In this document: positions 58,789 to 64,000 of the stretch, piece by piece
Layout of the letters: each line of letters begins with the position of its first letter
Position numbering within the stretch: the first letter of the stretch is position 1
Source: Fluviibacter phosphoraccumulans
GTDB lineage: Bacteria > Pseudomonadota > Gammaproteobacteria > Burkholderiales > Rhodocyclaceae
Direction of reading: 5' to 3'
Assembly (NCBI RefSeq): GCF_016110345.1
Contig: NZ_AP019011.1
Span: forward strand, 1,302,001 to 1,366,000
DNA: 64,000 nt
Notes under the pieces: generated by a model
Seen by the model: only the letters and a program-made list of their open reading frames with translations
Databases searched by the model: none
Told to the model about the DNA's origin: nothing
Translations under genes and position numbers: made by a program

Positions 58789-58850
58789 AAGAATCTCCAG
58801 AGTTAACGAGTGTAGCGGCCAAAAAAGTGGCTTACCAACTTATAAGGTTA

Positions 58851-60080
58851 TCACGTCGGCGTTTCTGCTGGAACTCGCGCTGGCCATTTCACCAGAATAA
58901 TCAGCCAAACTAGGGCCAATAAACCGCAGCCAGCAAAAACAGCGGCGTAGCCTCCGGTTTGCAATAGCCAGCCCCCCATGGCGCCACCGACAAAGAGACC
59001 CAGGGATTGCAGGGTGTTGTAGATACCCAGCGCCCGGGCTTTACCGGTAGCCGGTGCAATACGGGAAATCAACGAGGGCTGCAACGCTTCCAGAATATTA
59101 AATCCCGTAAAGAAAACGGCAATTAACAGCAAGATCAATAAAATTGCCAGAAGTTGACCCAGATCTCCATGCCCCACCAACAGCACAAAGCCCAGCTGCA
59201 CCAGCCCAATCAACACCACGGCAAAGGCAAAGACCTGCGCCATACGCTTATGCCGCTCTGCCTGCATCATCGCAGGCCACAACACAAAGAATGAAGCGAC
59301 CACGGCCGGCACGTAAATCATCCAGTGCTGTTGTAATGGCAAGCCAGCCAACTGAATCAGCAAAGCCGGCACAGCCACCCACATGGCGATCTGGATGGCA
59401 TGCAGGATAAATACGCCCAGGTTCAAACGAATGAGCCGTGGTTCGACCAGCATCTGACGAAAGGTTCCCGGCACCACGGCTGGCAACGGCGGTGCCGCGG
59501 GCACCAGGCGAAAGAGCGCCCAAAACGCGCCCAGCCCCAGCACACAGGTCAGCCAGAACAAGCCGCCAAGCCCTACCCAGCCAAAAATCACCGGCGCCAC
59601 GGCCAACGAGAGCGCAAACATCAGTGCAATAGAGCCGCCGACCATGGCCATGGCCTTGCTGCGCTGACTATCCCGCGTTAAATCGGCCACGAGTGCGGTA
59701 ATCGCAGCGGAAATCGCCCCACTGCCCTGCAGCATACGGCCCAGGGTCATGGCCGAAATGGAGTCGGCCAGGGCACAGACAATACTGCCCGCAACAAAAA
59801 GCGCCAGCCCGCACGCAATGACCGGTTTGCGCCCCCAATGATCGGCCAAGATACCAAACGGCAGCTGCAGGCAGGCCTGCGTCAACCCATAAGCGCCCAG
59901 CGCCAGGCCAATCGCGGCAACATCCTGACCGCCGGTGAGGTCGCGTGCGGCAACCGCAAACACCGGTAGCACGATAAACAAGCCCAGCATCCTGAGCGCA
60001 AATATTGCGGCCAACCCGAATGCAGCTCGCCGCTCATCTGGCAACATGGGTTCTTTAACGCGGTCAGCTTTTTGGGACAT
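58851..60080 (-). CDS. MFS transporter
   Basis: The 409-residue 12-helix major facilitator has the loop 2-3 motif GILADHWGRKPVIACG (near 80) and RMLQGSGAISAAITAL. It lies in the drug:H+ antiporter-like branch. ATG 60080 is chosen over an in-frame upstream ATG at 60155 that would add a non-hydrophobic leader. No terminator is obvious between it and ssb. Substrate unknown. Confidence 0.88.
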   Translation of the reverse strand: MSQKADRVKEPMLPDERRAAFGLAAIFALRMLGLFIVLPVFAVAARDLTGGQDVAAIGLALGAYGLTQACLQLPFGILADHWGRKPVIACGLALFVAGSIVCALADSISAMTLGRMLQGSGAISAAITALVADLTRDSQRSKAMAMVGGSIALMFALSLAVAPVIFGWVGLGGLFWLTCVLGLGAFWALFRLVPAAPPLPAVVPGTFRQMLVEPRLIRLNLGVFILHAIQIAMWVAVPALLIQLAGLPLQQHWMIYVPAVVASFFVLWPAMMQAERHKRMAQVFAFAVVLIGLVQLGFVLLVGHGDLGQLLAILLILLLIAVFFTGFNILEALQPSLISRIAPATGKARALGIYNTLQSLGLFVGGAMGGWLLQTGGYAAVFAGCGLLALVWLIILVKWPARVPAETPT

Positions 60081-60233
60081 ATCAATCAACAGGTCCGATT
60101 TTAAGGTCGGAGAACAGTAATTCAAGAAATAAATACGGCGCGAGTTGCAGCGCACAAAGACAGCCGCGTAATATTACCAGTTGGCATCCGTTTTACTGGG
60201 GCCCAATAGCAATCAGACCGACCGGAAACCGAC

Positions 60234-63116
60234 ATGGACGACATCCGCATCCGCGGTGCACGCACGCACAATCTTCAGAACATCAGCTTGGACTTGCCTC
60301 GCCACAAGCTGATCGTGATTACCGGCCTCTCTGGTTCCGGAAAAAGTTCGCTCGCCTTCGATACGCTCTATGCCGAAGGTCAGCGCCGCTATGTGGAAAG
60401 CCTGTCCGCCTACGCCCGTCAATTTTTGCAATTGATGGAAAAGCCCGACGTCGATCTGATCGAGGGTCTGTCGCCCGCTATTTCGATTGAACAAAAGGCC
60501 ACCAGTCACAACCCGCGCTCCACGGTCGGCACAGTCACCGAAATTCATGACTACCTGCGCCTGCTTTTTGCCCGCGCTGGTACACCTTACTGCCCGGAGC
60601 ATCATCTGCCGCTGCAGGCGCAGACCGTATCGCAAATGGTCGATCATGTGCTGGCCCTGACGGAAGAAACCAAACTGATGATCCTGGCGCCGGTAGTGGC
60701 GAACCGAAAAGGGGAACAACTGGATCTGTTTGCTGAACTACGCGCCCAGGGCTTTGTGCGTCTGCGCATTGATGGTGAGATTCACGAGATCGATGCCCTA
60801 CCCAAGCTGGATAAAAACAAGAAGCACAATATCGATGTGGTGATCGACCGGCTGAAAGTGCGTGAAGATACCCGCCAACGTTTGGCCGAAAGCTTTGAAG
60901 TCGCACTGCGTCATGCCGATGGCAGGGCAATTGCCCTGAACATGGACACCAACGAAGCACACCTGTTCTCCGCACGCTTCTCCTGCCCGCACTGTAACTT
61001 TGCGCTACAGGAACTCGAACCCCGCATCTTCTCATTCAACAATCCGATGGGGGCTTGTCCCAAATGCGATGGCTTGGGGGTTATTCAGTTTTTTGATCCC
61101 AAACGCGTCGTGGCCCATCCGGAACTATCACTGTCATCGGGCGCCATTCGTGGTTGGGATCGACGCAACCAGTTTTACTTCCAGATGGTCATCGCATTAG
61201 CCGAGTATTACGGCTTTGACGTGATGACCCCATTTAACGAGCTACCGGAAGAAACCCGCCAGATCATTCTTTACGGCTCGGGTGAGGAAAGCCTGCCTTT
61301 CCAATACATGAACGAACGCGGCAAGCTGACAGCGCGCGTACATACCTTCGAAGGGATCATCCCCAACCTGGAACGCCGCTACCGCGAAACAGAGTCTTCG
61401 ACCGTCCGTGAAGAGTTGGCTAAATATGTCAGTGATACCGTATGCCCATCCTGCGAGGGGGCGCGTCTACGCAAGGAAGCCCGCTACGTGCAGGTTGGCG
61501 AACGCACGCTTTACGAAATTGCCCGCTTGCCACTTCGCGACTGCCGCGACTACTTCGTCAACCTCAAGCTGCAGGGCCAACGCGCCCAGGTCGCCGATAA
61601 AATCCTCAAAGAAATTACGGCACGTCTGGAGTTTCTGATTAATGTCGGACTGGATTATCTGTCACTGGAGCGCTCAGCCGATACGCTTTCTGGCGGTGAA
61701 GCCCAGCGGATTCGTCTGGCCTCGCAGATTGGTTCCGGCCTGACCGGCGTTATGTACGTGCTGGATGAACCGTCCATTGGCTTGCATCAACGCGACAATG
61801 ATCGCCTGCTGGATACGTTGAAACATCTGCGCAACCTGGGCAATACCGTCATTGTCGTCGAGCATGACGAAGACGCCATCCGCATGGCCGACTACGTGGT
61901 CGACATGGGGCCAGGCGCTGGTGTGCACGGTGGGCGTATTGTGGCCGAAGGCACGCCGCAGCAGATCATCGAACACCCTGACTCGATGACGGGTGCATTT
62001 TTGTCGGGTCGAGAAGCCATCAAGGTGCCGGTTGTACGCAAAGCGCCCGATCCGGAACGCACCCTGCAACTGAAAAATGCGACGGGTAACAATCTACAGG
62101 GCACCGATCTCACCATTCCACTGGGCCTATTCACCTGCATCACCGGCGTATCCGGCTCGGGAAAATCAACGCTGATCAACGATACGCTTTACGCAGTCTG
62201 CGCCAAACACCTTTACGGCAGCAGCCTTGATCCTGCCCCTTATGACGAACTGACCGGCCTGGATCAGATCGACAAAGTCATCAATGTGGACCAAAGCCCG
62301 ATTGGCCGAACACCCCGCTCCAACCCGGCCACCTATACCGGCCTGCTGACCCCGATTCGTGAACTATTTTCCAGCGTACCGGAATCACGCACCCGGGGTT
62401 ACGAGCCGGGTCGCTTCTCCTTCAATGTGCGCGGCGGCCGTTGCGAAGCCTGTCAGGGTGATGGCGTCATCAAGGTCGAAATGCACTTTCTGCCGGATGT
62501 CTACGTTCCCTGCGACGTCTGTCATGGCAAACGCTACAACCGCGAAACCCTGGAAATTCTGTACAAGGGCAAGAACATCCACGAGATTCTGCAAATGACC
62601 GTGGAGAACGCGCTGGAGTTCTTTAATGCGGTACCGACGGTGGCGCGCAAGTTGAAAACCCTGATGGGCGTCGGCCTCGGCTACATCCAGCTCGGCCAAT
62701 CGGCCACCACGCTATCCGGAGGTGAAGCACAGCGTGTCAAACTGTCGCTGGAACTTTCCAAGCGGGATACGGGGCGCACCCTTTACATTCTGGATGAGCC
62801 GACTACCGGTCTCCACTTCCAGGACATTCGCCTGCTCTTGGGCGTGCTGCACCGCCTCACCGAACACGGCAACAGCGTGGTTGTGATTGAACATAACCTC
62901 GATGTGATCAAGACCGCTGACTGGGTGATCGATTTGGGGCCAGAAGGTGGCGCTGGCGGTGGCCGCATTATCGCTGAAGGCACACCGGAAGCCGTGGCGG
63001 CTACCCAAGGCAGTCACACGGCGCACTTCCTGAAACAGGTGCTCGCCAACGCGGTGCCCGATGCACCCACACCCAGCAAAATCAAAACCGCCGCCAAAAA
63101 GAAAACGAAGGCGTGA
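60234..63116 (+). CDS. uvrA: Excinuclease ABC subunit A
   Basis: The 960-residue damage-recognition ATPase has two ABC modules (Walker A GLSGSGKSS near 31 and GVSGSGKST near 640; signatures LSGGEAQR twice) and zinc fingers CPHC...CPKC and CEAC...CDVC. It scans DNA with UvrB in nucleotide-excision repair. No LexA box could be found by eye in the 78 nt before it. It is divergent from the MFS gene. Confidence 0.98.
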   Translation: MDDIRIRGARTHNLQNISLDLPRHKLIVITGLSGSGKSSLAFDTLYAEGQRRYVESLSAYARQFLQLMEKPDVDLIEGLSPAISIEQKATSHNPRSTVGTVTEIHDYLRLLFARAGTPYCPEHHLPLQAQTVSQMVDHVLALTEETKLMILAPVVANRKGEQLDLFAELRAQGFVRLRIDGEIHEIDALPKLDKNKKHNIDVVIDRLKVREDTRQRLAESFEVALRHADGRAIALNMDTNEAHLFSARFSCPHCNFALQELEPRIFSFNNPMGACPKCDGLGVIQFFDPKRVVAHPELSLSSGAIRGWDRRNQFYFQMVIALAEYYGFDVMTPFNELPEETRQIILYGSGEESLPFQYMNERGKLTARVHTFEGIIPNLERRYRETESSTVREELAKYVSDTVCPSCEGARLRKEARYVQVGERTLYEIARLPLRDCRDYFVNLKLQGQRAQVADKILKEITARLEFLINVGLDYLSLERSADTLSGGEAQRIRLASQIGSGLTGVMYVLDEPSIGLHQRDNDRLLDTLKHLRNLGNTVIVVEHDEDAIRMADYVVDMGPGAGVHGGRIVAEGTPQQIIEHPDSMTGAFLSGREAIKVPVVRKAPDPERTLQLKNATGNNLQGTDLTIPLGLFTCITGVSGSGKSTLINDTLYAVCAKHLYGSSLDPAPYDELTGLDQIDKVINVDQSPIGRTPRSNPATYTGLLTPIRELFSSVPESRTRGYEPGRFSFNVRGGRCEACQGDGVIKVEMHFLPDVYVPCDVCHGKRYNRETLEILYKGKNIHEILQMTVENALEFFNAVPTVARKLKTLMGVGLGYIQLGQSATTLSGGEAQRVKLSLELSKRDTGRTLYILDEPTTGLHFQDIRLLLGVLHRLTEHGNSVVVIEHNLDVIKTADWVIDLGPEGGAGGGRIIAEGTPEAVAATQGSHTAHFLKQVLANAVPDAPTPSKIKTAAKKKTKA

Positions 63117-63125
63117 GTTATTAAA

Positions 63126-63443
63126 ATGTCTCAGCCTGAAACCAACCCGGACTGCATCACCCTGAGCGACCTGCAGGGCCTGTTTGAATCCGGCATACCC
63201 TTCACGCTGATCGATGTGCGTGAACCCCACGAATGGGCATCCGGTCACCTTGAAGGCGCACAGCATATCCCTTTGGGTCAACTGCTGACGGCACCCGAAG
63301 TGCTGGCGCCACTTAATCGGTCCGAGCCCATGGTCGTTTATTGCCAGCATGGCATACGCAGCATGAACGCCGTTCGATACCTACGAGACAAAGGCTTCGA
63401 TGCCTTCAACCTTCTGGTTGACTGGCCATCAATTCATCCGTAA
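63126..63443 (+). CDS. Rhodanese-like sulfurtransferase
   Basis: The 105-residue single rhodanese domain has LIDVREPHEWASGHLEGA and the active-site loop C73-QHGIRS. It accepts sulfur on Cys73 as a persulfide. It begins 9 nt after uvrA; the partner is unknown. Confidence 0.9.
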   Translation: MSQPETNPDCITLSDLQGLFESGIPFTLIDVREPHEWASGHLEGAQHIPLGQLLTAPEVLAPLNRSEPMVVYCQHGIRSMNAVRYLRDKGFDAFNLLVDWPSIHP

Positions 63444-63473
63444 CCCCACTACAGCGATTGATTAGAGAACAGC

Positions 63474-64000
63474 ATGAGCGATTCACACAGCACACTCCCA
63501 AGTCAAAACACCGGCTGGCTGGACAAAAGCCGCATCGTCGCCAAACCCGGTTTTAATCGCTGGCTGGTACCGCCAGCCGCCTTGGCCATTCACCTTTGTA
63601 TTGGCATGGCTTACGGCTTTTCGGTGTTCTGGTTACCGCTCTCGCGTGCCATCGGTATCTCTCAGCCCTTGGTTTGCCCGGCAGACATGAGCCTGTTGTC
63701 CGAGCTGTTTGCCAGTCACTGTGACTGGAAAATCTCGACGCTGGGTTGGATGTACACCCTCTTCTTTGTCTTCCTCGGTTCATCAGCTGCTATCTGGGGA
63801 GGCTGGCTGGAGCGTGTTGGCCCACGCAAAGCAGGTATCGTCTCCGCCTTCTGCTGGTGTGGTGGTCTCGTCATTTCTGCCATCGGCATCAAGCTGCACC
63901 AGATCTGGCTCATGTGGCTCGGCTCCGGCGTCATTGGCGGCATCGGGCTGGGTATTGGCTATATCTCACCGGTCTCCACCCTGATCAAATGGTTCCCTGA
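63474..64000 (+). CDS. OFA-family MFS transporter, cut by the window end
   Basis: The reading frame is open from ATG 63474 to the last base with no stop. The visible 175 residues have an N-terminal cytoplasmic segment, then helices with IHLCIGMAYGFSVFWLPL, a periplasmic loop with two Cys, and GGIGLGIGYISPVSTLIKWF. This is the N-terminal part of the oxalate/formate antiporter-like group. The substrate and C-terminal half cannot be seen. Confidence 0.88.
   Translation, partial: MSDSHSTLPSQNTGWLDKSRIVAKPGFNRWLVPPAALAIHLCIGMAYGFSVFWLPLSRAIGISQPLVCPADMSLLSELFASHCDWKISTLGWMYTLFFVFLGSSAAIWGGWLERVGPRKAGIVSAFCWCGGLVISAIGIKLHQIWLMWLGSGVIGGIGLGIGYISPVSTLIKWFP

Noticed and set aside
60156..60233. LexA/SOS box before uvrA
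   Set aside because: No CTGT-N8-ACAG-like palindrome is present in the intergenic bases; uvrA may not be SOS-controlled here.
60213..60719. 168-codon frame opposite the start of uvrA
   Set aside because: It is a mirror of uvrA codon bias and runs through the uvrA promoter region without a start signal.
1..64000. tRNA, rRNA, CRISPR arrays, insertion sequences or prophage
   Set aside because: No cloverleaf, rRNA, spacer array, transposase or phage gene was seen; gaps between genes are too short for most of these.

Overview
The window looks like a chromosome segment of a betaproteobacterium with moderate G+C. The main evidence is gene order: uvrA / MFS / ssb, then mlaFEDACB, an ABC-2 exporter pair, bolA-like, murA, hisG-hisD ... 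hisB-H-A-F-I-E, hinT and tatABC. That order is characteristic of Betaproteobacteria. I cannot name the genus. No rRNA, tRNA, CRISPR array, insertion sequence or prophage is visible.

Layout. 0-6.6 kb: a lipid-type glycosyltransferase divergent from a small membrane protein, a class III aminotransferase divergent from a phosphatidylserine decarboxylase, a three-gene phasin-like/winged-helix/GNAT unit, and a YkgJ-type cysteine-cluster protein. 7-11.5 kb: a complete arsenic operon (arsR, two arsC, acr3, arsD, arsA). 11.5-17 kb: a histone-H1-like protein, a CorA-type transporter, then plcP-type phosphoesterase, glycosyltransferase, dgkA, sixA and an olsB-type N-acyltransferase. 17-20.3 kb: a type IV pilin, an ornithine-cyclodeaminase-family protein, a membrane protein and two phosphoribosyltransferases. 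20.4-25 kb: an aldehyde dehydrogenase with its DUF779 partner, the AcoR-type sigma-54 activator and a Gdt1/MntX-type exporter. 25-34 kb: a defence island with type I restriction-modification (hsdM, hsdS, hsdR), a Fic toxin-antitoxin pair and a decayed higBA inserted between hsdS and hsdR, a SEC-C protein and a HepT/MntA pair. 34-38 kb: sucCD, a Nif3-like protein and a class II glutamine amidotransferase. 38-47.7 kb: tatCBA, hinT and the his operon, which is interrupted by an inverted hisC and two chromate-transporter halves. 47.8-54.8 kb: murA, bolA-like, ABC exporter and mla. 55-64 kb: a diiron ferritin-like protein, rfaE2, kup, ssb, MFS, uvrA, a rhodanese and a truncated OFA-type MFS.

The most interesting theme is phosphate-sparing membrane remodelling. 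Three promoters (upstream of the glycosyltransferase ending at 66, of the plcP-type gene at 13321 and of the olsB-type gene at 16195) share one architecture. Each has three degenerate PhoB-box heptamers spaced exactly 11 bp apart, then 10 nt, then a -10-like hexamer. With the family assignments this predicts that under phosphate starvation phospholipids are cut to diacylglycerol (PlcP) and replaced by glycolipids (two GT4 enzymes) and ornithine lipids (OlsB), with DgkA recycling diacylglycerol. The aminotransferase/PSD pair lies next to one of these promoters and may belong to the same programme.

Other regulatory signals read directly from the bases are a sigma-54 promoter with a distant inverted-repeat activator site for the aldehyde dehydrogenase, three predicted leaderless starts, a perfect palindrome at the ykgJ-like start, a 21-bp-period repeat upstream of hsdR, and an ArsR-type operator. 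Many start codons were moved to positions supported by a ribosome binding site; these are noted per gene.
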